A stretch of DNA of 64,000 nucleotides from Oreohelix idahoensis (lineage: Eukaryota > Mollusca > Gastropoda > Stylommatophora > Oreohelicidae): the NCBI GenBank assembly GCA_024509875.1, contig JAMPIV010015294.1:124001-188000 (forward strand), read 5' to 3'. Shown piece by piece: positions 10,207 to 21,555 of this stretch (positions within the stretch are counted from its first letter, which is position 1; the number at the start of each line of letters is the position of its first letter). Under the pieces are notes generated by a model. The model worked only from the letters and a program-made list of their open reading frames with translations, was not told the DNA's origin and ran no database searches. Both the position numbers and the translations under genes were made by a program.

Positions 10207-12573
10207 TCAGTGGCCATCACGCCTAGAGGCGTCTTGTAGGGCAACAACAAATTGATTCCACTTTGCTCGGTCGGTGGCCATCCTTCGTACAGTGCCCCAA
10301 CTCTGGTTCATTCCCTGCATCTCAGCCTCCACAGTCCTCCGCCAGGTTGTTTTTGGTCGGCCTCTCTTTCGTTTTCCTTCAGGGGTCCAAAGCATAGCTG
10401 TTCTTGTGATGGCATCGGGGTCTCTTCTGAGGACATGACCAACCCAGCTCCAGTGTCTGCCAGCTATGATGGTGTGCATGTCCTCTTGCTTGCTACGAGT
10501 AAGCAGATCTTGGTTAGTGATGGTATTCGGCCAAAAGATTCGGTGAATTTTTCTTAGGCATGTTGTGTGAAAGGAGGACAATTTCGACATTTCCTTCTCT
10601 GTAACTCTCCAGCATTCCGCACCATAGAGAAGCACAGAAAGCACACAGCTCTGATATAATCTTAATTTTGTGCTTGTGCTGTATTGGGAGGACTTCCAGA
10701 TGTTGTTTAGGCTAAAGAAGGCTGTTCTTGCCTTATTCATTCTGATGTTGATGTCTTTGCCTGCCCCGCCGTCTGGTGTTACTATGCTTCCTAGGTATGT
10801 GAAGGTATCTGTCTGTACCAATTGCTGATTCCTTACTGATATGGGCTCAGGGTTGCTCACATTGAGCGTCATGAACTCAGACTTCTTTAAATTGATGTTC
10901 AAGCCCACCTGCTGGCTAAACTTGTTAAGTCTATCCGTTTTTTCCTGGATGTGTTGATGTGAATGTGCTAGTAGTGCAATGTCTTCTGCATATTCCAGAT
11001 CTTCCAATGTAGAAAATGTTGTCCATCTTATTCCTCTTGGACTGTCCTCTGTTGTCTGGCGCATCACCCAGTCTATGACTGTTAAAAATAGAGTGGTTGA
11101 CAAGGGGCATCCCTGTCGTACTCCTGTCTTCACCTCAAAGGTTAGGTTGCTCTGCCCAACACTACACGTAAAGTTGGCATAGAGGCTTTTTATGATTGAC
11201 ACTATGCAGCTTGGAATTCCATAAGCCCTCAGTATTTTCCATAAACTGTCCCTATGTATGCTGTCAAAAGCCTTTTCAAAATCAACGAAATTAATGTAAA
11301 GCTGTCTTTGCCATTCTGAGCACTGCTCTATAATGTTCCTGAGAGTGAATATATGATCTATACATCTTCTATTCTTTCTAAATCCTGCTTGTTCCTTCCT
11401 CAGTTTGTGGTCTACTGCCTTTGAAATTCTCTGTATAATTATCCTGCCTAGTATTTTGCTGGGAACTGAGAGAAGAGTGATTTCTCTCCAATTATTGCAG
11501 TCTGCAAGATCTCCCTTCTTGGGCAACTTGACAATTATTCCTTTGTTCCACTCTGATGGTGTTGTCCCCATTTTCCAGACTTGTGCAAATAGTGGTTCTA
11601 ATAGTTCTGCTGCTAGCTCAGGGTCTGTCTTAAATAGCTCTGCATTTAAGTTATCATGGCCCGGAGCTTTGCCGTTCTTTAACCCTTTGATTGCTGTGAT
11701 GATTTCTTCTTTTCGTGGAATGTCTGTATTCACATCTAGATCGTTTTCAGCTTCAGGAACATTCAGTTGTGTCTCTGGTGGTTCCTTGTTCAGAGTTTCT
11801 CTGAAGTGCTCTGCCCATCTTGTTTCCTGTCCCTCTGCTGTCGTGATGAGATTACCTTGCTTATCTCTTACTAATGTAATATTGTTTGCACCTCGTTTTC
11901 CGCTGATGAATTTAGTTATTTTGTATACTGTGCTTTGTTCATTTCTCAGTGCTGCCTCCTCTGCCTGTCTTGCAAGATCGTCTAGGAAATCCTTTTTGTT
12001 GGCTCGGGTTTGGCATTTAACTTCCTTGTCCAGCTGACTGTACTGTTCGCTATATAGTTGCTTTAACCTGGGGGACTTCGCTTCTGTTTTCTTTCTTTTC
12101 ATTTCCTTTCTCATCGTTATGGTGTTTAATGTTTCTGGTGTTATCCAGTCTTGCTTCTTCCTTTCCTGGAATCCCAAGCATGATTTGCTGCTTTCTTTGT
12201 ATATTGTTGAAATGGTGTTGAAATTCTGGTCTATATCATCAGTCAATGTCTTTTCCTGACTTTTGGCAAATTGATATCGTTTCTTTATGTCGGCCACAAA
12301 AGCTTTTCTGGTAAGGGAGTCCTTTAATTTGCTGATGTCAAACCTTTTCTGTGTAGTTACAGTTGGTGCAGCCCTTCTTAGTTTCACTTTCAGTTTTGCT
12401 ACTACTAAATGGTGATCACTTCCCACATCTGCACCTCTTCTTACCTTCACATCTTGTAATGCATGTCTCCATCTACCGTTAACCATGATGTGGTCTATCT
12501 GGTTTCTGTCCTGACCATTTGGTGATTTCCATGTTAATTTGTGAATTTCTTTGTGGGAAGAGTGTTCCTCCAA
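10207..12573 (-). pseudogene. RTE reverse transcriptase ORF, 788 codons, YAED active site
   Basis: The ORF starts inside the endonuclease (QIDHIMVNGRWRHALQDV, GSDHHLVVAKLK), passes a lysine-rich linker (ELFKTDPELAAELLEP, GIIVKLPKKGD), and then the RT core: KEQAGFRKNRRCIDHIFTL, VDFEKAFDSIHR (first catalytic Asp), GVRQGCPLSTTLF and LEDLEYAEDIALLAHS. The usual YADD is YAED: the codon at 10984-10986 reads GAA where the sister copy at 53851-53853 reads GAC or GAT-type Asp. The C-terminus has WSWVGHVLRRDP and GKRKRGRPKTTWRR, typical of this family. Despite 788 open codons the enzyme is probably inactive because this Asp binds metal. Confidence 0.9.
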
Positions 12574-13234
12574 TGACCAGGTTGCTAATGCTACAGAAAC
12601 TTATTAGTTTATCCCCATTTTCATTTGCTGTTCCGCTGCCGCATTTCCCCATTGTTCTTTCATTATATGTATTGTGTGTACCAACTTTTGCATTGAGGTC
12701 TCCCATTACTATAACAAGATCATATCTAGGTGTATCTTCCATTTCTTTCTGCAGTTGTTGATAGAATTCATCCTTGACCTCCTCATCGCTATCATTCGTT
12801 GGTGCGTAGCATTGTATTATTGTAGTGTTGGTGAATCTCCCTCTCAATCTTAATCTTATCAGTCTGTTGTTGATGGGTTTCCATTCCAGTAATGTCCTTT
12901 CTATTCCTTTCTGTAGAATAATGGCTACGCCTTCATTGTGCTGTCCATCCTCTCTTCCAGAGTAAAGTACCGTTTCTCCTGTTGCTGTTTTTACTTTTCC
13001 TGCCCCTGTCCATCTGCTCTCGCTTATCCTTAGAATGTGTAACCTATAGTTTCTCATTTCTGCCGTGACCTGTCTTAGTTTACCTGTCTCGTACATTGTC
13101 CTGACATTCCAAAAACTTATTCTTGTATCCTGTTTTGCGGTCAGGACATCCGTTTTCATGTCAGTGGCTTCCTTTCGGCTTTCACCACTGACAGTCACAC
13201 GAGCCACAGACTCCGAATGTCCATCCCGCAGCAA
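12479..13234 (-). pseudogene. RTE AP-like endonuclease, N-terminal part
   Basis: The frame encodes the first two thirds of an APE-type nicking endonuclease: SFWNVRTMYETGKL, ISESRWTG (catalytic Glu), VAIILQKG, IIQCYAPTNDSD and VIVMGDLNAKVG (catalytic Asp/Asn). The end (NQIDHIMV, GSDHH) lies in the frame of the downstream ORF that begins at 12573, so a single frameshift near 12550 splits one protein. These nucleases open the target for reverse transcription in RTE elements. Proteins of this type are often mis-annotated as craniofacial development protein 2. Confidence 0.88.
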
Positions 13235-13495
13235 AGTTTTTCCATTTATTGTTGTTTCCGTAACGTGTGATTTTTTTTACATAGACAGGGGTGTCAGCCC
13301 TATGCTAAAACCCCCAACCTGGAGGACCAGGGTACCAGCTTTTGTCTGACCCCTACCCACACAGACCAGTCCAGCTTGGTTGAGCCTACCAGGAGTAAAA
13401 CTCCCACTGGCATAGCTCTGGGGATTGTCAGGGTATGCAAGCTGCCATACCGCTACAAGGTATAGGTACCATTGATGGCAGAGTTCCTTTATATC

Positions 13496-14150
13496 CAACC
13501 ATTATATTTGCAACCTGTATATAACTCAGGACCTTATATTAAGGAATAAAGATTAGGTCCACTGTAATCTACCAAGCATGGTGTAAAAAGCAGCTGAGAA
13601 GGATTATTTATGGTGCTAGCTACCTCATCATGTAAAACAAATTGCTTCAAAAACAAGCACTGCAGAAACAGATGAAGTGTCTTAACATAAAAGTGTCCCA
13701 ACTGCAGTTGTGATGTCATGCACCTTTGTCAGAAAAAAAAAACAGAAAAACATTAAAAAATATTTTAAATGTTTTGGTCATACCAAAAAATTGTGCAAGA
13801 AATACCATTCCTTAAATTCTGATTTTAGATTTATGACGTTAATATAGCTGTCTTTTTTATATTTCATCGAGAAGTGATAAATTGTTCTGTACTTCTTATA
13901 CTGTCAGTGAGTGTTGATATTTAGTTACAATCATTTTTTTTTTTCAAGAGTTGAAACATCATCATCAAAGTCAGTTTTTGTTTGTTTTTTGTTTTTTTCA
14001 GTTCAGCCTTTGATTCTAGTCTTCCTCTTCTGCCCTTTTTCTTTATTTGATCTTTGGCCTCCCCACTGTTCTCTTCTCTTATGGGTTCCATCCAGCCAAG
14101 TGTATGTCTGGTTATCCATCTCCACTTTCTCTCTGTAATCCCCACCTTGT
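13496..14150. other. Intron sequence without clear feature
   Basis: A/T-rich DNA with poly-A and poly-T tracts (13735-13780, 13935-13945). No exon or element was recognised with confidence. Confidence 0.5.
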
Positions 14151-14560
14151 ATTTAGTTGTGAGTATCAAACATTGTCCTTGACTAGAGCACAGAAGAGGA
14201 AAGTTGCAGCATGCAAGATAAAATGCTGCAGAAGAGTCATTTATGTCATCAGGAGTGACGGTGTGAGAAATTATGACGTCAGAAAAATTGTAGGAAATAT
14301 AACCTGCATCAAATATATATAGAGGTTTAGCTATCTCAACAGAATGGAGCCCAGTCAGTTACAACTACATGCATGCAATAGTAGAAGATCTTATTTGTGG
14401 GCACGAGGAAGACCATGAGGCAGATGGATAGACAGTATTACAGAAATCCTACAACGTGGATACACACCTGTCGGTGTGACACACTTGACTGAGGAATGAA
14501 AACTTCTACTCCCCACAACACTTCATGGCAAGAGTAAAAAGTAAGTTATTGCACGGTCTT
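14150..14560 (+). pseudogene. Possible degenerate RTE-like 3' end
   Basis: A plus-strand frame near 14390-14480 reads RGRP-x-GRWIDSITEIL-QRG, resembling the basic GRPK-x-RWIDxI segment at the end of endonuclease-RT polyproteins, preceded by RMEPSQLQ. Stops and frameshifts abound and no catalytic motif is visible, so this is a weak call. Confidence 0.35.
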
Positions 14561-14681
14561 CTTTCATAGGCCTTTATAATAATGAAATAACTCAAAAACT
14601 TTTTCTGACAATGCCAAGAAGAATTCTAGCATATTATTTGACATGTTGTACCATGAAAGGTGTTTGCCATATTCTCTTCAG

Positions 14682-14945
14682 TGCCTACGTTATGGATACT
14701 TCCAAGTTGGAACAGATTTGCCTCGAGCGATTCCTGTGTCTAAAACTCCAGTCAATTTACCATCCCAGCCATCCCCATCACAAAAGCCAACAATGAAACC
14801 TCCATCCACCTATCCAAATGCTTATCCCGAAACCAGAACCAATGAGTTCAACCTACAGCCTGTTTCTCAGAGACAAATTAAATTAGATGATAAGCCTGAA
14901 GTTCTACCTGCTTTACCAGTCCAGATTGGCAAACAGAATGAATCT
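14682..14945 (+). CDS. MAK/CILK1: MAK/CILK1-like kinase, exon 3 (end of kinase domain, proline-rich tail)
   Basis: Eighty-eight codons in phase 0 between acceptor ttctcttcag (ends 14681) and donor TCT|GTACGT. The exon opens with CLRYGYFQVGTDLPR, which matches the A-L-K-H-P-Y-F-Q-V-G end of the kinase domain, and continues with a Pro/Ser/Gln-rich segment (SKTPVNLPSQPSPSQKP, PSTYPNAYPE, DDKPEVLPALP). The tail diverges between species and is thought to hold regulatory and localisation sequences. The preceding exon ends at PSAAQ, so the join is continuous with the family. Confidence 0.92.
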
Positions 14946-15000
14946 GTACGTATTGTTTGTCTTTACTTTAACATTTGGTATGTGCTGGCTGTCTGTGATC

Positions 15001-15137
15001 TCTAACATTCACATATTTACTGGTTGTCCAGTGTGAACTTACACATATGATTTAATGTATGTACTGTGTTCTCTAGCATTTACATATGTACTGGTTGTCT
15101 TATGTGAACTTAACACATATTATTTAACATATATACT
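15001..15137. repeat. 77-bp repeat, left remnant
   Basis: About two units of the sequence tctctaacattcac...tactggttg...gtgaactta...acacatat. The same unit recurs at 27690-27990 and 30804-30875, so the blocks are probably one array split by the retroelements between them. Confidence 0.8.
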
Positions 15138-16090
15138 ACCATTCAGAAAGGAGGTATCCCAGGTACACCAGGGTGTCTAAAGCATTCCACAATGATCTGG
15201 GAAGCAATTCAAAAGACAAAGTCTGACAGAACAAATCTCCATGTAATCTGGTTGGATCTAGTTAATGCGTATGGATCCGTTCCACACTAGATGTTGTGGC
15301 AGGCCCTGGAAATATGCCATGTTCCACAAGAAATTGCAGCAATGCTGAAGCTGTATTTCTCAGGGTTCTCTGTCAGATTTTCAACCAGAGAGTACACAAC
15401 AAAGTGGATTTACCTCGAAGTTGGAATTGCGATGGGATGTACTATCTCTCCAATACTATTCGTTTTGGCTATGCAGGTAATCCTCAAAGTGGCTGAAGGA
15501 TTTGCAATAGGTCCGAGGCTCAATGGAAGGTGTCACATGCCACCGCTTAAAGCATTCATGGATGATACAACAATTCTGACATCAGATGAACACCAGGCCC
15601 GGAGAATGTTAGCATGCCTGGATGAACTAGTCAGCTGGTGTGGAATGAGCTTCAAACCTAAGAAGTCTAGAAGCCTATCAGTCAGGAAAGGGAAGGCATC
15701 TGAGGTCACATTCATGGTTTCAAACCAAAGAATCGCTACTGTCATTGAGGAACCTGTTAAAAGTCTTGGCAGGGTAAATGATGCCTCATTAAAGACACAA
15801 AGGCAGTTCAATGGACAATATAAATGGCAGACAGATCATAGACCAAAGCAGACTCCTAGGAAAGTTCAAACTGTGGTGCCTCTAGTTCATGTTGATACCT
15901 AAATTGCTATGGCCACTGCTTATATATGAAATAAGCACCAGTACAGTGGAAGCTATAGAGCAAAAGGTCAACAGGTTCATGAGGAAATGGCTAGGAGTAC
16001 CACCAGGTCTTTCAGACGTAGCCTTGTACTGCAAGAAGGCAAAGCTTGTGCTTCCTTTTGTCAGTTGTTGAAGAATACAAATGTGACATT
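15138..16090 (+). pseudogene. R2/NeSL-like reverse transcriptase relic, RT part
   Basis: Starting at about 15150 the plus strand encodes GGIPGTPGCLKHS, LHVIWLDLVNAYGSVPH, a stop, then MLWQALEICHVPQEI (15291 on), GIAMGCTISPILFVLAMQVI, AFMDDTTILTS (RT metal-binding motif in FMDD form) and SWCGMSFKPKKSRSL. From 15889 it continues with LLWPLLIYEI and KWLGVPPGLSDVALY. This matches a widespread invertebrate and fish RT family of the R2/NeSL type; assignment to a named clade is uncertain. Stops and frameshifts near 15285, 15770 and 16060 show it is dead. The coding sequence appears to resume at 24660. Confidence 0.75.
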
Positions 16091-17110
16091 ATTTGGGTCC
16101 ATCTCTGCTTCACTCCGGCAATAATCAGTTACATTTGTTGTACTGACTAATTGCGTGCTTTTCAGTGGTCAGCACCTTTTTTCTTTCTCTGCTATGTAGC
16201 AGATATTTTGTATTTTCAAACATTCTTAACCTCTCTCACTGATAAGTCGTCATGTCTGTTTGGTTATCCATCCCTCCCTGCTTTGCAAGGAACGGCTGAG
16301 ATAATAATTAATTGACAACCATGTTGGTTAATCTCGAGTGTGGCTGATATCAGACAACAGATTAACACTAAAATCGCCCAGCACATTTGTTTAATCGCTG
16401 ATAAGGCCAGGGTGCGTTCTTTGCCAAGATGGTAAAGAGACAGATTGTGTGTGCTCAAGCAACAGATAATGAGATTACTCATCTGTGCAACACATTTTGG
16501 ACAGCCATGCATGACATCATCGTTTCTGGCACACCTTGTTACAAAGACTTTACTTTATATTAAAGTAATAATAAGTTATTTGTAAACATGGCTGGGAGAG
16601 GATCGGATGTTTTTATTCCATCTATGGGAGACGTGACCTTTTGCATCACACATATTAATTTCAGGCAGAAATAATTTTGAAATTACCCCACTAAACACGC
16701 GTGTTTGAAACGATTGGAGCTTTCTTAGCATCGTAACAAAACAAATGCGGGGGAAGACAGGCAGTATATAACCTGACCTTTTCGCAGTTTTAAGACACTG
16801 TGAAGATCGCTTGCCAAGACGAAACCAGACTGCCAGAAGTTAGAATTCAGAATTCCATTTTTCAGACCGGACTTTTGTTGGAACATCTTGAAGGACATAA
16901 AGAGCCCAGGAAAACCATTGTAATAAGGAAGACCGGCATCTGAGGAAACTGAAACACGAAGTCATAGTGGGAGTTTAGTGCTAAAATAATGACCCCCAAG
17001 AACATGTGTAAGATGCCTAGTCAAGTGCCTTTATTCATCTGAGCAAACAGTCTGTGAGCCAAAATTGGCGTAAGTTGTACATTTTACATTTTATAATTTT
17101 CATTACTAAA
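16091..17110. other. Unassigned 1-kb insertion with promoter-like segment
   Basis: This segment separates two parts of the R2/NeSL-like relic and ends at the (TA)n tract beside the Tc1 transposon. It lacks long ORFs. A TATATAA motif at about 16764-16770 in gcagtatataacctgacc, followed by unique sequence, looks like a pol II core promoter, so an LTR or solo LTR is possible. I found no second copy in the window to prove it. Confidence 0.3.
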
Positions 17111-17118
17111 CATGTGAA

Positions 17119-17120
<2 letters not shown>

Positions 17121-17202
<82 letters not shown>

Positions 17203-17218
17203 TATATATATATATACA
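17121..17218. repeat. (TA)n microsatellite
   Basis: An almost pure TA run of nearly 100 bp with one g and one c interruption near its right end. It directly adjoins the left terminal repeat of the Tc1 transposon, whose target is TA. Confidence 0.97.
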
Positions 17219-17469
17219 TACTGAAGCACATTAAAAACGCACCACTATTATATATACTGATGCCGAGAAGCTGGGAAAAAAAAGTGGGAATAGATTTTCC
17301 CCGTGATTGTCATGAGGTAGAGAGCAAATGGCTGCTGGAATGGAAAGTGCATGATTCAACCCACGGGTTTGTGTACAGACTACATGAAAACAATGAAAGT
17401 TACACGTGCAACACGATTCCCAACAGCTATGACCCTGAAAATGTGTATGCGTTGTGGCAGTATACTCGG

Positions 17470-17479
17470 TATAAAAAGG
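17470..17479 (+). promoter_or_regulatory. TATA-like box upstream of Tc1 transposase
   Basis: TATAAAAAGG lies 45 bp upstream of the conserved transposase ATG at 17515 (MPRLSENDRQ). The same box and spacing occur in the second copy (60593-60602, ATG at 60638). Function is inferred only from sequence and spacing. Confidence 0.45.
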
Positions 17480-17514
17480 CCGTTGAGACAAAACACCCAG
17501 TACATGTGCTTGAA

Positions 17515-18513
17515 ATGCCACGACTATCTGAAAATGACCGCCAATGAGCCATTGGTATGTTGGAGACCGGAATGTGCTCGCGGGCCATTGCCAGAAGGAT
17601 GAATTGCCACCACAGCACTATTGTACGTCTCAGTGAACGTTATGGAACCACTGGCAGTGCCCGGGATAGACTTCGGAGTGGCCAACCACGAGTTACTACC
17701 CCTGCGCAAGATCGTCATATTGTGTTGAGTCACCTAAGGAATCGTTCTCTCCCGGCAAGTCAAACAGCAAGAGCAATAGTGGGTAGACGTGGGCAAGTCT
17801 CTCGAATGACAGTCATACGACGACTCAGAGATACAGGCCTTACTGCAAGACGACTTTATGTTGGGCCAAACTTGACTCACAGACATCGTCAGCAGCGCCT
17901 GCAATGGGCAGAGCAACATGTCAGATGGACTAGACTGCAGTGGAATGCTGTCCTATTCACAGACGAGAGTAGATTCAACATATCCTTTGCTGATGGACGT
18001 ATGCGGATTTGGCGACGGTGTGGAGAGCGCTTTGCAGATTGCTGTGTTCGTCAGCACAACCGATTTGGAGGTGGCAGTATTCACATTTGGGGAGGATTCA
18101 GTTTTCACCATCGCTTGCCTCTTCATGTCTTCCGTGGAAATGTTAATGCTGTGACATATCGAGATGAGGTTCTGGATGCATTGGTTACTCCTGCGTTTAC
18201 AAATTATCCAGACTTGCAGCTTCTCCAGCAGGATAACGCACGTGCGCACGCCGCATGCATTACGCAGCAATATCTACAGCAGCAGAACATTGTGACGATT
18301 GATTGGCCTGCCCTATCACCAGACATGTGGGACGAGCTTGGACGCATAGTCTAAAGGCAAGGTTCTCCAGCTAATCTGCAACAGCTCGAAGCTGCTCTTA
18401 CACGTGAATGGGACTTGATTCCCCGGAATTTCCTTCAGAGACTTGTGCGTTCCATGCGGAGCCACTGCCAAGCTTGTTTGCCAGCACACGGTGGACATAC
18501 CAGATACTGAGGA
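17515..18513 (+). pseudogene. Tc1-family transposase, inactivated
   Basis: The protein should start at MPRLSENDRQ (17515). The next codon is TGA, where copy 2 has CGA, so the open part begins at 17557. Helix-turn-helix regions follow (SRAIARRMNCHHSTIVRL; SRMTVIRRL). Catalytic Asp residues are visible in LFTDESRFN and LLQQDNARAHA. The third catalytic residue, Glu in the family's NPIEHLWDELGR segment, is missing: the sequence passes from SPDM directly to WDELGR, a six-codon in-frame loss. TAA at 18352 stops the frame, yet the normal C-terminus (QLEAALTREWD, AHGGHTRY) is still readable to about 18510. It is a dead copy that can only move if another transposase acts on its ends. Confidence 0.93.
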
Positions 18514-18735
18514 TAGTGTGAATGAATTTTGTTATTGGTTGCATTTTTGGTTTTCTCCCTTGCCTGCACAGAATGCAATGAATTTCATAACAATCAAATG
18601 TACAAATTAATGACCAGCATGGATTCATAGGAAAATGAATAAAGATTCCAAAATATGTAAACTTGTAAACACTTATATTTACATTTCACACTCTGTTCCT
18701 GGATTATACAGGTGGTGCATTTTTAATGTGCTTCA

Positions 18736-18888
<153 letters not shown>

Positions 18889-19439
18889 GAATGAATGTCA
18901 GTACTCACGCTCTGGTGGGAGCTAGATTTGTTTATGTGAGTTGAAGTGAGTGAATGTTAAGTTTGACTGCGGGCATGAATGCATTAGTAGCAGTAGGCGC
19001 TAATGTCGAGTTCACGGGCATGACTGAGTTGTTGTGAACGAAGTGGTGGTGAAGACTGGTCAGGTGTGAAAAGGGTCATGGGTAAAAAGTCATTCGAGAG
19101 AGAGATTAGAGCGAAGAGATTACGTGGAGAGTGAAGGCGAAATGGTTGAAGAAAAATAGGAAATATATTAAGATATTGTGAAATTCGTTCCATGAGATGC
19201 TGTTCTAATTATGCACATCATACATTGTGCTTTTCTTATGTGATGATTTATGGCCAAAGCGGCAGTCTGCTTGTGTTATTGTGTTATACTCAAGTTTGTG
19301 ACATAAAGTCGTCGGATATCGTATCTACGTGTTGGAGTTTAGTGAATTAACAATTAGCTGTGAATAACGGGCCATGTTTGTCGCTCCATGTGTATGTAAT
19401 ACATATTTGTCAATGTGTACACACAGCAAGCACTTGACA
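18889..19439 (+). repeat. 5' LTR of Gmr1-like Ty3/gypsy element
   Basis: A 551-bp direct repeat partner of 22037-22587. By eye the two differ at 8 positions (about 1.5%), 7 of them transitions. The 3' end is ...CACTTGACA, and a matching TGTCA occurs near the 5' end (18896-18900). The exact 5' base is uncertain because gaatgaa precedes TGTCA in both copies. Confidence 0.93.
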
Positions 19440-19444
19440 ATTTT

Positions 19445-19457
19445 GGGGGCTCATCCT
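19445..19457 (+). promoter_or_regulatory. Primer-binding site, tRNA-Pro type
   Basis: TGGGGGCTCATCC begins 5 bp after the LTR and matches the start of the classic tRNA-Pro primer site (TGGGGGCTCGTCC) at 12 of 13 bases. The remainder of an 18-nt site is lost because the deletion junction falls here. Confidence 0.7.
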
Positions 19458-20030
19458 TATCATCCTCAGAGCAACGGGGTCTGCGAGCGGTTCAATGGGA
19501 CACTGAAAAGAATGCTAGGTAAGGTTGCAGGAGATTTTCCACAATTGTGGGATAGATACCTACCGGGAGTTTTGTTTGCATACAGGGAGATGCCACAGGA
19601 GAGCACAGGATTCTCACCGTTTGAGCTAGTATTTGGCGCAAATCCTCGGGGTCCCATGACAATTTTGAGAGACTTGCTGACCGGGAATTACGCTGATGAT
19701 AGCGTCAAGTCAAGTTATGAGTATGTCGTTGACTTGCGAGAGCGCATAATTACATCGTGTTCGATAGCACGAGACATTACAGACATCGGGTGCAAGGTAT
19801 TGAGCATACGCCAATAGGAATAGCAAACTTGTATCCCTCAGTCCTGGCAGCGAGGTATGGTTGTTGCTACCTACCAAGGAAAATCACCTGCTAGTGAGCT
19901 GGCAATGCCCATTTCAAGTAAAGAAACAGATTACCTATGTGGATTATCTGATATTAGTCCGAGGGAAGGAGAAGATTTTCCATATTAATATGCTAAAACC
20001 ATTCGTAGTACGTCCAACTGAACTGGAACC
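19452..20030 (+). pseudogene. Integrase C-terminal part (GPY/F region), frameshifted
   Basis: The first frame (to 19817) begins AHPYHPQSNGVCERFNGTL, the end of the integrase catalytic core including its Glu, then VLFAYREMPQESTGFSPFELVFG. After a frameshift and a stop near 19790-19805 the second frame reads GSEVWLLLPT, HLLVSWQCPFQV and FHINMLKPFV, the GPY/F-type C-terminal module. The zinc-binding HHCC region and the first two Asp residues are deleted. Sequence then runs directly into the RT frame without a stop. Confidence 0.85.
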
Positions 20031-21555
20031 AGTTGTGAACGCTGTTCTTGATAGGACAGTTACTGTAGCTAGTGCAGCAGTCATCGAGGAAGATGGAGAG
20101 AAAGGTGAGGAGGTCAATCTCCGGATCCCACTATTGCCATTGGTTGCTTCAGAATCATGGGGAGATGTAGCGGTCTCTGCATCTCTACCACAGCATCAGA
20201 GGAAACAGGTGAAGTCACTGCTATGCGAATTTCAAGATGTGCTCACAGATATTCCTGGAAGAACTGATTTAGTTGAGCATGATATTAAACTGACCTATGG
20301 AGAGCCCATCCGGGTGAGACCATATCCTATTCCACTACATTATACTTCTGCAGTTGAAAAAGAAGTGAATGATATGTTACGCTTAGGTGTTATCTCCCCA
20401 TCTGAATCATCATACTCATTTCCCATGGTCATCGTGCGGAAGAAGGATAAATCCCTACGGATATGTATAGACTTCCGCCGCTTGAATAGTGTCACAGTGA
20501 TAGATGCGGAACCTATGCCCAACCAAGAGGTCCTCCTATTCCAAATAGCGGGGGCAAAGTATTTTACCAAACTAGACTTATCGAGGGGGTATTGGCAAAT
20601 TCCCTTAGCAGAAGGCGCTAGGCCACTTACAGCATTTTGTACCCCTCAGGGTCTTTTCCAGTTTAATTATATGTGCTTTGGACTGGTGAATGCCCCTGCA
20701 ACTTTTGTGAGAATGATGAGAATGCTTTTGAGGGGACAGAAGGATGTTATCACATATATTGATGACATCTGTTTGTTTCATGACACGTGGGATGAACATG
20801 TAGAGGGATTGAAGTCACTGTTATCATGCCTTCGGGTGCATCACCTTACAGCAAGACCCAGTAAGATTAAGGTGGGGTTTCAGGAGTTAACGTTTCTGGG
20901 GTATGTTGTAGGACAGGGTGTTTTAAAACCAGTTGATCAGACAGTTGGAAGAATTTTGAATTTGCAACCTCCAAAAACAAAGAAACAAGTACGTAGTTTA
21001 CTCGGTCTGATAAATTTTTATCATAACATTATCCCCAGGTTTTCTTCATTGTCAGCGACTCTAACATCACTCACTAAAAAGGGCACGCCAAACAGAGTGG
21101 TCTGGACTGAAGAGTGTGATAGAGCACTGAGAAACATCAAAGCTGTATTCTCCAGCGAGCCCATTCTTCTACTGCCAGACTTGGCTAAGCCTTTTGTACT
21201 GAGGACTGATGCTTCTGCAGTGGGCATTGGTGCGTGTCTGATGCAAGAACATGATGGGTTTCTACATCCTGTCATGTATGTCAGCAGGAAGTTGCTTCCG
21301 GCTGAAACGCGATATGCCACTATAGAGAGAGAGTGTTTAGCTATGTTTTGGGCTGTTTCCAAACTCTCTAGGTATTTGTTAGGATCTCATTTTGTACTGG
21401 AAACGGACCATTGTCCATTGACTTTCCTTAAGTCATCTAGATCACCAAATTCACATTTGACAAGGTGGTCGTTGTTGTTACAGCAGTACAACTTCACTGT
21501 TTTTCCTATTCAGGGTAAATTGAATGTCCTTGCAGATTCATTATCCAGATTATGA
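19861..21555 (+). CDS. Ty3/gypsy Pol fragment: INT tail, reverse transcriptase and RNase H
   Basis: An open frame of 564 codons. Residues about 1-60 are the integrase tail. RT follows: EHDIKLTYGEPIRVRPYPIP, CIDFRRLNSVT, YFTKLDLSRGYWQIPL, FNYMCFGLVNAPATF and the catalytic YIDD (20755-20766), then FLGYVVGQG and the thumb LLGLINFYHNIIPRFSS. RNase H begins with FVLRTDASAVGIGACL, has ATIERECLAMFWAV and TDHCPLTFL, and ends VLADSLSRL at the stop. RT and RNase H look intact. Upstream loss of gag, protease and integrase means the element cannot be autonomous. Confidence 0.93.
   Translation: MLLPTKENHLLVSWQCPFQVKKQITYVDYLILVRGKEKIFHINMLKPFVVRPTELEPVVNAVLDRTVTVASAAVIEEDGEKGEEVNLRIPLLPLVASESWGDVAVSASLPQHQRKQVKSLLCEFQDVLTDIPGRTDLVEHDIKLTYGEPIRVRPYPIPLHYTSAVEKEVNDMLRLGVISPSESSYSFPMVIVRKKDKSLRICIDFRRLNSVTVIDAEPMPNQEVLLFQIAGAKYFTKLDLSRGYWQIPLAEGARPLTAFCTPQGLFQFNYMCFGLVNAPATFVRMMRMLLRGQKDVITYIDDICLFHDTWDEHVEGLKSLLSCLRVHHLTARPSKIKVGFQELTFLGYVVGQGVLKPVDQTVGRILNLQPPKTKKQVRSLLGLINFYHNIIPRFSSLSATLTSLTKKGTPNRVVWTEECDRALRNIKAVFSSEPILLLPDLAKPFVLRTDASAVGIGACLMQEHDGFLHPVMYVSRKLLPAETRYATIERECLAMFWAVSKLSRYLLGSHFVLETDHCPLTFLKSSRSPNSHLTRWSLLLQQYNFTVFPIQGKLNVLADSLSRL

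Larger units (their letters stand above)
10164..13481 (-). mobile_element. RTE-type non-LTR retrotransposon, nearly full length (copy 1)
   Basis: The element reads right to left: 5' UTR-like DNA (about 13235-13481), AP-endonuclease, reverse transcriptase, basic C-terminal domain, and a 3' end at cttcttcttctttgatcc, i.e. a (GAA)n-type tail on the element's strand. A 13-14 bp target duplication, agttcctttatat(c), flanks it at 10150-10163 and 13482-13495, which fixes both ends. The copy at 53101-56346 has the same 5' and 3' ends. Defects are one frameshift in the endonuclease near 12550 and an altered catalytic motif. It lies within the second visible intron, antisense to the kinase gene. Confidence 0.93.

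Noticed and set aside
10979..12037. Plus-strand ORFs inside the RTE region (for example 11405-12037)
   Set aside because: They are shadows of the minus-strand RT and linker, with no motifs of their own.
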